Shown: positions 43,397-52,881 of the stretch, one piece after another
Numbering within the stretch: the stretch's first letter is position 1
Layout of the letters: each line of letters begins with the position of its first letter
From: Thalassovita gelatinovora
GTDB lineage: Bacteria; Pseudomonadota; Alphaproteobacteria; Rhodobacterales; Rhodobacteraceae
Assembly: GCF_001458355.1 (NCBI RefSeq)
Contig: NZ_CYSA01000016.1
Span: 186,001-250,000, forward strand
Length of the DNA stretch: 64,000 nucleotides
Direction of reading: 5' to 3'
The notes under the pieces: generated by a model
Told to the model about the DNA's origin: nothing
The model's database searches: none
Seen by the model: only the letters and a program-made list of their open reading frames with translations
Translations under genes and position numbers: made by a program

Positions 43397-46300
43397 TCAG
43401 CCATGGAAAACGCTGTTGACCGCCTGTGCCAATTGCCCCACCCGGAACGGCTTTGTCAGAAGCTGGATATCGGCATTCACCGATCTGTTCTGCCGCAGAT
43501 ATTCCGCAGGATAGCCCGACATGAAAATGAACTGCATGTCCGGGCTGTTTGCCCTGACTTGGGCCGCGAATTCCGGCCCGCTGATCCCGCCGGGCAAGAC
43601 GACGTCAGACAGGATAAGACGGATACCCGGCATCGCAGCAAGCGTGCGCTGCGCCTCGTCGGTATTTTGCGCCATCACGACGGTATACCCAAGCTTGCGC
43701 AGCATCCGTCCGGTGATCGTTCGGACCTCGCTTTCGTCCTCAAGAACCAACACGGTTTCGCCTTGGCCTTTGGGGATATCCTGTGTCTTGACGCGCATAC
43801 GCCGTCCACTGTTCGCCTCTGCTTTGGGTAGGAACAATTTGACGGTGGTGCCCTCGCCGACCACGCTATCGATGATCACCTGTCCGCCCGACTGACGGGC
43901 AAAGCCATAAACCATCGACAATCCAAGACCGCTGCCTTCCCCCACCTCCTTGGTGGTGAAGAACGGTTCGAACACGCGTGCCAGTGTTTCCTTCGACATG
44001 CCATGCCCGCGATCCCCAACCGACAGCATGACGAAATCACCGACCAACTGGTCGCTGTCCGGTTCGCCATCCGGTTCGGGCAACGATACGTTCTGACACG
44101 CGATTGTCAGCGGCCCACCGTCCGGCATCGCATGGCGCGCGTTGATCGCCAGGTTCAACAGCGCGTTTTCGACCTGGCCCGGGTCCGCAAGTGCGGGCCA
44201 AAGCCCCTCCTCTGCCTGGGATTGAATATCGATGGTTTCGCCCAGTGTCCGCTGCAACAGCGACAGCATGCCACCCACCAATTCCGACAGATCGATCTCT
44301 TCAGGTGCCAGCGGCTGTTGCCGTGAAAATGCAAGCAAACGCTGCGTCAGCTCCGCGCCCCGTTCGGTCGCGCGCAGGATTTGCGAAACCATCCTGGGAT
44401 CGTATATCCCGTCATCTTCAAGAACTTCTGCATTGCCCTGAATGACGGCCAGCAGGTTGTTGAAATCATGCGCGATTCCACCGGTCAACTGCCCGACGGC
44501 TTCCAGCTTCTGGGCCCGCACAAGCTGCAATTCCGTTGCCTTGCGTTCGGTAATATCCTCGACAATCGCAAAATATATCGGCGGAGTTTCCGTCCGCGCA
44601 ATTTGCAGACGGATCTGGACATCGTAGAATGAACCGTCCTTGCGTTGATGCCTGATTTCAAATTCCAAAACCTGAACCCGCCCATCTCTAAGCGGTTGAA
44701 TAAGGTCTAAAAAATCCTGCCTTGAATAATCCGGCTTGATATCGAAAGGCGACATCCCTTTCAATTCATCCATACTGTAGCCCAGATTTTCGCGGGCCCC
44801 GCGATTGACCAAGATGAAGTGAAGATCGTCGCCGCCGAAAACGTACACTTCGTTGACCGAATCTTCGATGATCCGGCCAAGGCGGGTGTTGATTTCCTCG
44901 GCCTGCATGCGCTCGGTCACATTTCGAACGGTGCCTTCAACCCCCAGAACCTCATCGTTGTCACCCAAGATGAAACGCGCATTCGTTTCGCCGACAATGA
45001 CCTGCCCATCCTTGTGGCACAGCCAAGCGGGATAATTTCGAATGTGACCGCCCTGTTCATCCAAGGCTTGCAGGAAATGGTGACGGGCCTCGGAATCGAA
45101 ATAGAGCGACTTGATCGGTCTGCCGATAAGGTCGTCAACCGAATAGCCAAGCAGATCCTGACAGGACGGCGATATCATCGTGATGCGCCCTTGTTTGTCT
45201 GATCGATAATAGGTTTCGTCGAGATGGTCCAGAATGCCGCGATAGGTCGCTTCACTCGCCCGCAATTCCTGCTCCAGCAGCTTGAAGTCGGTGATATCCT
45301 GAAGCGTTCCTTCCATCATCGTCGGTTCATCAGCGCGCCATTCCGGCGCGGCTTCCACTTCGTGCACAAAGCGAGTGACACCATCTTTACCGACGATGCG
45401 ATATTCCAAAGTAATCGGATCAGGAGTTTCGCGCCGTGCCGACAGGGCCTTGATATACATTTCCCTGTCATCCGGGTGGATCAACGCGATGTCGTCTTCT
45501 TCGGTGTCGATCTCGGACATATACTCTTCGATCGTCATCCCGTGCAGCGCCGCGAATTCCTCGGTGATGAAGACGTTTTTGCCTTTTTCGAAATCCCAGA
45601 TGTAATAGCCAAGCTTGCCGATATTCATCGCATGTTGCAGCCGCCGCTCGCTTTCGTGCAGATCCGCAGACCCAGACGCAACAGGATTTTCACGCAGTTC
45701 CTCCGCGTCCCGGCCTTGTCGATCTGCGGCCCGCAGCGCGGCAATCAGGCGGCCGGTTTGTTCCCGGCACAGCACCGCAAGGGAAATCATCGCCGCCCCG
45801 GCGACACCCGTCAAAACAAGCGAAACAGAAACGCCGGTCAGTTTCAGAAAATCCGCGGTCGTCGGCAACCAGCCGGGTAAACCGGGGCTGGCCGGAACGA
45901 AAACCCCGGCAAACGCTCCGTAAAGCAAGAAGGAACCGCCAAGAATACGCGAAACCACCGGGGCAAACCCAAACGCCCGGCGCAACGCCAGCGCCGCCAT
46001 GACCGCAGCCGGCAATCCAAGGACATAACGCGCAACAGCTTCGACGACCGCCAACTGGCCGCTGCCCGACAACAGCAACATCCCCCCGATCAGGCCGAAA
46101 AGCAGGTAAATCCATTTCGAAACAATTGGGACAGACTTGTCCGCCGCGGCCCATGGCCGTGTCACGCTCCGCCGGGAAAATTCGAAAAGCGACAGGAAGG
46201 AAACCACCAGAAGGGCCACCGCCACCCCGTTCAGCCATGAAGGCACGACATCCGCAACCAACCGCCACGCATCAACGAAACCCCGCCCCCCCTGAAACAG

Positions 46301-46435
46301 GCCGAACAGGCCCAGATAAGCAAAGTGACGGTTGACCGGCAGGTCTTCGATATCTCTGGGCTGCATCAGGGCAACAACGCCCACCCCCAACAGGCAGCTT
46401 CCATAACCCAGAGTAATCGCGAATTGATAATCCAT
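43397..46435 (-). CDS. Hybrid sensor histidine kinase with three PAS domains
   Basis: This 1012-residue membrane kinase starts at ATG 46435 (46450 is possible). Residues 1-235 contain about seven membrane segments, as in 7TM-type sensor domains. PAS domains follow at about 263-385, 390-510 and 515-640 (ENLGYSMDELKGMSPFDIKP in the third). The HisKA box is GGIAHDFNNLLAVIQGNAEV with the phospho-His, the ATPase has LLNLAINARHAMPDGG, GDRGHGMSKETLARVFEPFF and GEGSGLGLSMVYGFARQSGG, and the C-terminal receiver has its Asp in RLILSDVVLPGGISGPEF. There is no separate response regulator beside it. The signal is unknown. Confidence 0.92.
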   Translation of the reverse strand: MDYQFAITLGYGSCLLGVGVVALMQPRDIEDLPVNRHFAYLGLFGLFQGGRGFVDAWRLVADVVPSWLNGVAVALLVVSFLSLFEFSRRSVTRPWAAADKSVPIVSKWIYLLFGLIGGMLLLSGSGQLAVVEAVARYVLGLPAAVMAALALRRAFGFAPVVSRILGGSFLLYGAFAGVFVPASPGLPGWLPTTADFLKLTGVSVSLVLTGVAGAAMISLAVLCREQTGRLIAALRAADRQGRDAEELRENPVASGSADLHESERRLQHAMNIGKLGYYIWDFEKGKNVFITEEFAALHGMTIEEYMSEIDTEEDDIALIHPDDREMYIKALSARRETPDPITLEYRIVGKDGVTRFVHEVEAAPEWRADEPTMMEGTLQDITDFKLLEQELRASEATYRGILDHLDETYYRSDKQGRITMISPSCQDLLGYSVDDLIGRPIKSLYFDSEARHHFLQALDEQGGHIRNYPAWLCHKDGQVIVGETNARFILGDNDEVLGVEGTVRNVTERMQAEEINTRLGRIIEDSVNEVYVFGGDDLHFILVNRGARENLGYSMDELKGMSPFDIKPDYSRQDFLDLIQPLRDGRVQVLEFEIRHQRKDGSFYDVQIRLQIARTETPPIYFAIVEDITERKATELQLVRAQKLEAVGQLTGGIAHDFNNLLAVIQGNAEVLEDDGIYDPRMVSQILRATERGAELTQRLLAFSRQQPLAPEEIDLSELVGGMLSLLQRTLGETIDIQSQAEEGLWPALADPGQVENALLNLAINARHAMPDGGPLTIACQNVSLPEPDGEPDSDQLVGDFVMLSVGDRGHGMSKETLARVFEPFFTTKEVGEGSGLGLSMVYGFARQSGGQVIIDSVVGEGTTVKLFLPKAEANSGRRMRVKTQDIPKGQGETVLVLEDESEVRTITGRMLRKLGYTVVMAQNTDEAQRTLAAMPGIRLILSDVVLPGGISGPEFAAQVRANSPDMQFIFMSGYPAEYLRQNRSVNADIQLLTKPFRVGQLAQAVNSVFHG

Positions 46436-46689
46436 ATGCCCTGCACACACTACTTGTCACAATCGATACACACCCAGTCTCAGTCTGGTGGTCATAGACT
46501 TGAAATTCTAGCGCAAACCGGGCCCCTGTGCCAGCTTTGCGCGGCGTCTGCCTAATACAGGGCAAAACCCGGCGCGGAAAGGTTCTACTGTCCTGTCAGT
46601 GCGTGGCACCTCCGGCGACAGCCCTTGAAGCCAGCCGAAAACGGGTAGAGGTTACACGCAGGCATTTTCCATCCTGACCGGGGCAAACC

Positions 46690-47637
46690 ATGACCGACGC
46701 GCACAGCCATTCCACCCATGACACCTTGGCCGATCCGCGCAATGACACGATCATGATCTATGTCGATGGCGCGATCGTCCCCAAGGATCAGGCCAAGGTT
46801 TCGGTCTACGATTCCGGCTTCATGCTGGGCGACGGCATGTGGGAAGGGCTGCGGCTTTATGAAGGGGAATGGGCGTTTTTCGACGACCACATGGACCGGC
46901 TGTTCAGCGCCTGCAAAGCGGTGTCTCTCGATATCGGGCTGGATCGGGACGGGATTCGCGACATCCTCGACCGGACGGCGGCGGCCAATGGCATGGTCAA
47001 TGACGCCCATTGCCGGTTGATGATCACCCGCGGGCGCAAGGCGAAACCGTTTCAGCACCCGCATTTGTCACAATGGGGTCCGACCATCGTCGCCATCGTG
47101 GAACATTCCACCCCCGCCAACAGCCTGCAAAGCCGGGGTATCCGGTTGGCCACCGTGCCTCAGGTGCGCGGATTGCCACACAGCCAAGACCCGAAGTTCA
47201 ACAGCCATTCCAAACTCAACTGCGTCATCGCCTGCCTGCAAGCGGAACAGGCCGGTGCCGATGAAGGGCTGATGCTGGACCCGCATGGGTTCGTCAACAC
47301 CACCAATGCCTGCAATTTCTTCATTGTGCGCAAAGGGGCGGTTTGGACCTCGACCGGGGACTACTGCATGAACGGCATCACCCGGCAGAAGGTGATCGAC
47401 CTGTGCCACGCCAATGGCATCCCGGTCTTTGAAAGGAACTATTCGCTTTATGACGCCTATGGCGCCGATGAAGCGTTTTTGACCGGCACTTTCGGGGCCC
47501 AGACCCCGGTGGCCGAAATTGATGGCAAATCGATCGGCGGCGGATCGGGGGCCGGACCGGTCACCTTGCGCCTCCGGGATCTCTACAAGGATCTGATCGC
47601 CCGGACCGTGGCCGCGCAAAAGGCGCAGCGGGGCTAA
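46690..47637 (+). CDS. Class IV aminotransferase (D-amino acid/branched-chain type)
   Basis: This 315-residue fold-IV PLP enzyme has its Schiff-base Lys in KFNSHSKLNCVIACLQAEQA. VSVYDSGFMLGDGMWEGLRL, LMITRGRKAKPFQHP, ADEGLMLDPHGFVNTTNACN and FLTGTFGAQTPVAEIDGKSI are family marks (IlvE, DAAT, ADC lyase). It probably transfers an amino group from or to a D- or branched-chain amino acid. Its 3' end overlaps the 3' end of the convergent isomerase gene by 4 bases. A leader of about 20 residues before the conserved MIYVDG is unusual, and an ATG at 46753 could be the real start. Confidence 0.87.
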   Translation: MTDAHSHSTHDTLADPRNDTIMIYVDGAIVPKDQAKVSVYDSGFMLGDGMWEGLRLYEGEWAFFDDHMDRLFSACKAVSLDIGLDRDGIRDILDRTAAANGMVNDAHCRLMITRGRKAKPFQHPHLSQWGPTIVAIVEHSTPANSLQSRGIRLATVPQVRGLPHSQDPKFNSHSKLNCVIACLQAEQAGADEGLMLDPHGFVNTTNACNFFIVRKGAVWTSTGDYCMNGITRQKVIDLCHANGIPVFERNYSLYDAYGADEAFLTGTFGAQTPVAEIDGKSIGGGSGAGPVTLRLRDLYKDLIARTVAAQKAQRG

Positions 47638-48401
47638 ATCCCCTTGGCCCAGTCGAGCCAGGCCAAAGACGCCCCGGTATCGCCTGCGGGCCGGTATTCC
47701 GCCCCCAAGGGGCGGTCATATCCCACGTCCCGCAGCAATGTGAAAACAGAACGGTAATCGACCTCGCCATGATCGGGGGGACCACGATCGGGAACAGCGG
47801 CAAATTGGATATGGCCGATCCAGGGTAGCAGCGTTTTCAACCTGCCCGCGACATCGCCCTCGGTTCGTTGCACATGGTAGCAATCGAACATCAATTTCAG
47901 ATTGCCCGCCCCGACCGCACGGATCAGCGCCACCGCCTGATCGGTCCGGGTCAGGAAATACCCCGGCGCATCATCGGGATTGATCGGTTCGATCAGGATC
48001 GTGATGTCGTGCCGTGCGGCCCGCGCACAGGCATAGCGCAGATTTTCCGCGAACACCTGCGCCGCCTCCGCCCCGGTGGCTTTGCCCGCCATCACATGCA
48101 CATGCCGGGCATTGATCGCGGCCCCGTATTCAACGGCTTCGTCAATCGCTGCGCGCGCCTGCGGGCCGCGCCCCGGCAGCGCAGCAAGACCGAAGTCACC
48201 CGCAGCCACATCGCCCGGCCTTGTGTTCAAGGCGACCATTTCCAACCCGGTCTCGGACAGCGCCGCGATAACGTCTTCGTTGGCAACATCATAAGGCCAA
48301 TGGCATTCGACCGCATCGAAACCCGCCCGTTTCGCCGCTCGAATGGCGGCGGGCAACGACCGGTCTGCCCATAAAAATCCCAGATTTGCCGAAAACTGCA
48401 T
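47634..48401 (-). CDS. hyi: Hydroxypyruvate isomerase-like TIM-barrel protein
   Basis: This 255-residue AP-endonuclease-2-type TIM-barrel enzyme has LGFLWADRSLPAAIRAAKRA, GFDAVECHWPYDVANEDVIA, HVHVMAGKATGAEAAQVFAE, ILIEPINPDDAPGYFLTRTD, KLMFDCYHVQRTEGDVAGRL and HIQFAAVPDRGPPDHGEVDY. These are the Hyi motifs for metal-dependent interconversion of hydroxypyruvate and tartronate semialdehyde, or sugar analogues such as 2-oxotetronates (OtnI). Convergent with the aminotransferase gene. No glyoxylate genes lie nearby, so the exact substrate is open. Confidence 0.87.
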   Translation of the reverse strand: MQFSANLGFLWADRSLPAAIRAAKRAGFDAVECHWPYDVANEDVIAALSETGLEMVALNTRPGDVAAGDFGLAALPGRGPQARAAIDEAVEYGAAINARHVHVMAGKATGAEAAQVFAENLRYACARAARHDITILIEPINPDDAPGYFLTRTDQAVALIRAVGAGNLKLMFDCYHVQRTEGDVAGRLKTLLPWIGHIQFAAVPDRGPPDHGEVDYRSVFTLLRDVGYDRPLGAEYRPAGDTGASLAWLDWAKGI

Positions 48402-48440
48402 TGCCTGCGCCCCTGTTCCGTCTGGCGTGTCAAACGCTGG

Positions 48441-48809
48441 TCACGCCCCGCGCGCCATCACCAGCAGACCCAGCACGATCAACCCGATCCCGGTCAACCG
48501 GGTCGGATTGGCCGGTTCCCCCAGAACCAGAATCCCCGACATCACCACCAGAACGAAACTGATCGACACGAACGGATAGGCCAGCGACAGATCAAGCTGC
48601 CGCAAGGCGAACAGCCACAGCACCACGCTGACCCCATAAAGCGCCAATCCCAGCAGCACGAAGGGGGAAAACAGCATCCCCATGACCTTCATCACCAAAC
48701 CGGCGGTTTCGCTGAACACCACCCGTGACACCCCGTGTTTAAAAGACGTCTGCGCCATCGCCGACAGGATCACGCTGGCAATGACAAGAACGAAGTTGGG
48801 CAAGGTCAC
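48441..48809 (-). CDS. Four-helix SMR/EamA-like membrane protein
   Basis: This 122-residue membrane protein has four hydrophobic helices in the small-multidrug-resistance fold: LPNFVLVIASVILSAMAQTS, LFSPFVLLGLALYGVSVVLW, LFALRQLDLSLAYPFVSISF, VLVVMSGILVLGEPANPTRL and a last helix. The motif LSLAYPFVSISFVLV with GEP is that of ArnE/ArnF-like and EmrE-like half-transporters. The GTG start overlaps the UbiA gene's stop (GTGA at 48806-48809), so the two are coupled. A flippase for a polyprenyl-linked sugar made by that enzyme is the attractive idea. Confidence 0.82.
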   Translation of the reverse strand: MTLPNFVLVIASVILSAMAQTSFKHGVSRVVFSETAGLVMKVMGMLFSPFVLLGLALYGVSVVLWLFALRQLDLSLAYPFVSISFVLVVMSGILVLGEPANPTRLTGIGLIVLGLLVMARGA

Positions 48810-50275
48810 GGTAACATCCAATCCAAATTGATATAACGGGCCGACAGGACAACGGCCAAAACGATCAGACCCGACACCCGGCTGATCCGGTCTTTGAGGG
48901 CAAAGGCCACCGGATCGTCTCCGATCTGATCGCGGTTGGCCCACATCCAGGCGCGATAGGTCCAGAACATCATCACCGGCAGCACCAGCCACAGCAAACC
49001 CGGTGCCTGATACTGTTCTTGCACGGCGTTGCTACTGATATATTCCGCCATCGTCAGCAGCGACAGCGCGGCATTGGCGATACCGAATGTCTGCACGACA
49101 TGCAGATCACCGGCATAATAATTGCGCGCCGGCAACCGCCCCGAGGACGTATCCCGCGCCAGTTCGATATAGCGTTTCATATAAGCCAGGCTAAGAAAGA
49201 AGAAGAGAGAGAAGGTCAGGATCCAGGGGCTTGGCACCACCAGAATGGCGGCTGCACCGGCAACAATCCGAATGGTATAAAGCACCGATAAAACCACCAC
49301 GTCGATGGTGGAATAGGCCTTCAGCCAGAACGAATACGCCTTGGTCAATGCCACATATAGCAACAGCACCATCCCGAACGCCACGCTGACCAAGGCAAAG
49401 CCGATACTCACCCCGGCAAGCAGCAGCCCCAGCGCCGCCGCCACCCCCGTTGTCGGTCGTAGCGCCCCAGCGGCGAACGGGCGTTTGCATTTGGTCGGAT
49501 GCGCCCGGTCGGCATCGATATCAAGCATGTCATTGATCAGGTAAACCGCCGATGCACACAGCGAAAACGCGGCAAATCCCAGCGCCGCCCGCAACAGGCT
49601 GGCCGGATCGTTGTAAAGATGCGCAAACAGCAGCGGCAGGAACAATAACAGGTTTTTAGCCCATTGCTGCGGTCGCATCGCCCGCCACAATGCCGCCTTT
49701 GGGGCCTTGTCATCCGCCGGTACCAACGTGACCGCCTCACCGGTCGCCAAGGCGCGCGCCTTGGCCGGAACCCGCGCAAAGCCGCGCCAGGCCGCATCGC
49801 GCCAGATCGGCAGATCGGCGGCGGAATCGCCCAGGTATTCGAACCCGCCCTGCCCCGCTATGGCCCGGATCGCGGCCAGTTTGGCAGCACCTTTCATATT
49901 GTGCCCCGGCTCCGACGCAATGATATCGTCGAACAGCCCGGTAAAATCGGCCACCTCTTGCGCCACTTTGCGGTCGGCCGCAGTGGCCAGTATCACCCGC
50001 CGCCCGGCCCGACGCGCCGCTTTCACATAGGCCAGAACCGCAGGGTCGTACGGCAACAGATCGGCCCGGAATTCGACATGGTCGGCCAGCGCCCGTTTCA
50101 CCCCGGCAACCCCGGATTTCAAGACGCCTGACAAAACCGCAGCGATTGCAACAGGGGATTTGAACGCCCGCACCAGCAATTCCTGCGCGACATCGGTCCG
50201 CAGCAATGTCCCGTCCATATCGACGAACAACGGCACGTTTTGACGTTCTGAATGGCTTTCTACAATGTCCGTCAT
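48806..50275 (-). CDS. HAD phosphatase fused to UbiA prenyltransferase
   Basis: This 489-residue protein has two domains. Residues about 10-190 are a HAD phosphatase: DMDGTLLRTD (nucleophile Asp), LATAADRKVAQEVADFTGLF, and YLGDSAADLPIWRDA (motif IV). Residues about 200-489 are UbiA: RAMRPQQWAKNLLLFLPLLF, YLINDMLDIDADRAHPTKCK (first Asp-rich motif), KRPFAAGALRPTTG and an eight-helix membrane part. The KLLLFLPL-NDMLDI-RPFAAG form is that of decaprenyl-phosphate phosphoribosyltransferases. A fused HAD domain could remove the 5-phosphate. It is followed by the SMR-like gene. Confidence 0.88.
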   Translation of the reverse strand: MTDIVESHSERQNVPLFVDMDGTLLRTDVAQELLVRAFKSPVAIAAVLSGVLKSGVAGVKRALADHVEFRADLLPYDPAVLAYVKAARRAGRRVILATAADRKVAQEVADFTGLFDDIIASEPGHNMKGAAKLAAIRAIAGQGGFEYLGDSAADLPIWRDAAWRGFARVPAKARALATGEAVTLVPADDKAPKAALWRAMRPQQWAKNLLLFLPLLFAHLYNDPASLLRAALGFAAFSLCASAVYLINDMLDIDADRAHPTKCKRPFAAGALRPTTGVAAALGLLLAGVSIGFALVSVAFGMVLLLYVALTKAYSFWLKAYSTIDVVVLSVLYTIRIVAGAAAILVVPSPWILTFSLFFFLSLAYMKRYIELARDTSSGRLPARNYYAGDLHVVQTFGIANAALSLLTMAEYISSNAVQEQYQAPGLLWLVLPVMMFWTYRAWMWANRDQIGDDPVAFALKDRISRVSGLIVLAVVLSARYINLDWMLP

Positions 50276-50435
50276 ATCAGCCTATTAATTCCAGCCTATC
50301 GAATAAAACTGCCAATTCCGCCATCAAAACCGGCATATCGGCCGAAACAGACGGTTTTCTTTGCCCGAATGACCCTGAATTGGTTACCAGTTGAATAGTA
50401 ATATCAGCATCTCGAAAGTCATAACCGTGAATTCT

Positions 50436-52151
50436 ATGGGAAGTTTAGACAAAACTGCGGCGTTTATGTGCATTCTTTTGTTTGTCGCGGCTTTGTTGCT
50501 GCGGCTCGTCGGGGTCGATTACGGTTATTTCCACGGCGATGAGCGGGTCAATGACGCGGCCAAGGTTCTGACCGGCCAAATCGTGCCCGGTCAACATTTT
50601 TATCCTCCCTTTTTCACCTACCTCAACGCCGTGGCCTTGGCCGGGCTGTTCGTGATCGGCAGCATCGCCGGTTGGTGGGAAGGCGTCGCCGGGTTCAGGG
50701 CGCAATATTTCGCAGACCCGACCCTCTTCTATGTCACCCTGCGGAGTGTCACCGCATCGATCAGCGCCCTGATCGTACCGCTGTTTTTCCTCACCGCCCG
50801 GCATCTGAAACTGGACACCCCGCGCGCCTTGCTGGTGGCCCTGTTCGCCATGCTGTTTCCGCTCGCGGTTTTCATGGCCCATATCGCCAAGGGCGATACC
50901 GGCCTTGCCGCCGGTCTGATCGGTTGTTTCTGGGCGATGCTGATCCGGCTTCAGGCCAATCGGCCTGTACGATGGGACATTATACTGGGGCTCTGCGTTG
51001 TGCTGACGCTCAGTTTCAAACAATCCGCCGTCTTTGTGCTGGGACCATTGGCGCTTGGCCTGTTGGTGATGCTGATCCGGGCCGAAGGGCAAAAATCGGC
51101 GCTGACATCTTTCTTGCGGGTTATGGTCCTGGTGCTGATCTTGTGGCCGATCCTGAATATCGGCGTGATTCTTGATTTCAGGAACTTTCTGGATTTTCAA
51201 CGCATTCAGGCGGTGATGTCGCTCAGTTCGGAATCGGGAAACGGGTTGGACGGGCTGACGACGCTGGCCAAACGCGCGATTGAAATCACCTTTGGAATGT
51301 CCCCGGTGATGGCCGTTGTTGCACTGCTGACCCCGGTTCTGCTGCTGCGCAAGGAATGCTGTTTGCCGCAAAAACCGGCGCTGCTGGTGATCTGGCTGTC
51401 GCTTGCCATCGGCACGGTCGCAACCGCGCTGATGACCGGCCCGCGCCAACCGGAACATTTGTGGATCGGCAACTTCACCGGTTTCCTGCTGCTGGCCGGT
51501 CTGGTGATCGCCGACCTGACCCGCGCCGACCGGCGGCCCGCGACGCGTATCGCGGCTGGCCTGCTGTTACTGGCCGCTCTCGGGCTATCGGCCACCGGCA
51601 CGACCAAGACATTGCAACAGGCGCTGGCCAAACCGATCCGGCAGGACGTCGAAACCTATCTGGTCAAAAATTACAGCGACCGCAAAATCATCACCTCACT
51701 GCATCTGGATTTGCCACAGATGAAAGAAGCCCAGCAGGCCGAACTTGATCGTTGGGACCGGTTGGCCCGCAAATACGATACCGATCTGCCGGAATTTTCT
51801 CAGGAACGCCGAATTGCGCATTCCGCCCCGGATGCGCTTTATTTCGTCAACCTGCCCGGGGTGATGTTCGGATTGGAAAATGTCGATGAAGACAGTCAGG
51901 ATTATCAAGTCAAGGCCCATGCCTGGCCGCTGCAAAAAGAAGAATGGGACCTTCCCTATTGGCTATCGCGCGGCTTTACCGTCTTCACGATTCAGGATTT
52001 CGAATATTATGCTTACAGCGCAAACCCTGAAATCCGGCGGGCGTTTTTCCAGACACTGAACCGGGACTGCACCCTCAAGCACAGCTTCCCCGCCGCCAAA
52101 CCGCTTTATCTGGAACGCGAAGTCAGGATTTTCGACTGCGCCGGACCCTGA
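50436..52151 (+). CDS. GT39-like membrane glycosyltransferase
   Basis: This 571-residue protein (start ATG 50436; TTG 50391 and GTG 50427 are alternatives, and none has a strong ribosome-binding site) has about ten membrane helices and an acidic first periplasmic loop, RLVGVDYGYFHGDERVNDAA, which is where ArnT/PMT-type transferases keep the catalytic Asp/Glu. VLTLSFKQSAVFVLGPLALG lies in the core, and a soluble C-terminal domain of about 170 residues follows. It should use a polyprenyl-phosphate sugar on the periplasmic side. It lies divergent from the HAD-UbiA/SMR pair, which could make and flip the donor. Confidence 0.78.
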   Translation: MGSLDKTAAFMCILLFVAALLLRLVGVDYGYFHGDERVNDAAKVLTGQIVPGQHFYPPFFTYLNAVALAGLFVIGSIAGWWEGVAGFRAQYFADPTLFYVTLRSVTASISALIVPLFFLTARHLKLDTPRALLVALFAMLFPLAVFMAHIAKGDTGLAAGLIGCFWAMLIRLQANRPVRWDIILGLCVVLTLSFKQSAVFVLGPLALGLLVMLIRAEGQKSALTSFLRVMVLVLILWPILNIGVILDFRNFLDFQRIQAVMSLSSESGNGLDGLTTLAKRAIEITFGMSPVMAVVALLTPVLLLRKECCLPQKPALLVIWLSLAIGTVATALMTGPRQPEHLWIGNFTGFLLLAGLVIADLTRADRRPATRIAAGLLLLAALGLSATGTTKTLQQALAKPIRQDVETYLVKNYSDRKIITSLHLDLPQMKEAQQAELDRWDRLARKYDTDLPEFSQERRIAHSAPDALYFVNLPGVMFGLENVDEDSQDYQVKAHAWPLQKEEWDLPYWLSRGFTVFTIQDFEYYAYSANPEIRRAFFQTLNRDCTLKHSFPAAKPLYLEREVRIFDCAGP

Positions 52152-52196
52152 CGGACATTCCCCCGGGCGTCGCATTTTCTACAATGAGGGGGAGAA

Positions 52197-52273
52197 TGGT
52201 ACCGCCTTCCCGGTTTGAACGGGAGACCTCTGGATCCACAATCCAGCGCTCTAACCAACTGAGCTAAGGCGGC
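52197..52273 (-). tRNA. tRNA-His (anticodon GTG), CCA encoded
   Basis: The minus strand folds as a complete 77-base cloverleaf. The acceptor stem is GCCGCCT/AGGCGGT, the D-arm GCTC/GAGC, the anticodon stem CTGGA/TCCAG around TTGTGGA, the T-arm TCCCG-TTCAAAC-CGGGA, and the 3' end is ACCA. The anticodon GTG reads His codons. Position -1 is T, so the extra G-1 typical of bacterial tRNA-His is not encoded, and the discriminator base is A with a G1-U72 pair. This agrees with the special tRNA-His reported in many alphaproteobacteria. Confidence 0.96.
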
Positions 52274-52339
52274 ACTGTCTGGGCGATTTAGCGTTGTTGA
52301 AACGGGATTGCAAGCCCGTTAAAGCACAATTTCCCAGCT

Positions 52340-52801
52340 TTATTCGACAAGGTCGACACCGAAACTATGCACCGGTTCGGACCGTAGCAACTGCCATCCG
52401 TTGCGGGCGTAAAGCGCACAGGCCGCGCGATGGCTTTCATGGGTCCACAGCACCATACGCTTGTATCCGGCGTCCCGTGCAAAGCCCATGCAGGTCTCAA
52501 GCAAACGCTGGCCAAGCCCCTTGCCGCGCGCGGCCGGCAGCAACAGGAACAACCGCAATTTGGCGGTTTCGGCATCTTGGCGGACGCAAAAAATACTGCC
52601 CAGCCTTTCCCCGTCTTCTTCGGCGATCCAGGCCCGTTCCGAATTTGGATCGTGGGTCGCAATGTAATCCGAAAGGATCTGCGCCACCACGGCTTCGAAA
52701 CCGGCGTCAAAGCCTTCGTCGCGGTGATAAAGAACCGCGTGCTGTTCGATCAACCAACCGGCATCGCCAATTTGCAAACCGCGTAAATTCAGCTCTCCCA
52801 T
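52340..52801 (-). CDS. GNAT-family N-acetyltransferase
   Basis: This 153-residue acetyltransferase starts at MGELNLRGL (52801); a longer frame to 52837 has no better signal. The acetyl-CoA loop is LLPAARGKGLGQRLLETCMG (the Q/RxxGxG/A motif), with RLGSIFCVRQDAETAKLRLF before it and MVLWTHESHRAACALYARNG after it. Relatives are often annotated as MarR-family-linked GNATs. The gene lies alone after tRNA-His. Target unknown. Confidence 0.85.
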   Translation of the reverse strand: MGELNLRGLQIGDAGWLIEQHAVLYHRDEGFDAGFEAVVAQILSDYIATHDPNSERAWIAEEDGERLGSIFCVRQDAETAKLRLFLLLPAARGKGLGQRLLETCMGFARDAGYKRMVLWTHESHRAACALYARNGWQLLRSEPVHSFGVDLVE

Positions 52802-52881
52802 ATCCACAGTCTGCGTCCCCCATCGCTTGCATTGCAAGTCCGAAAGCGCTAGCTGACCAGACAGAAAAGGGGAAAGTGGTC

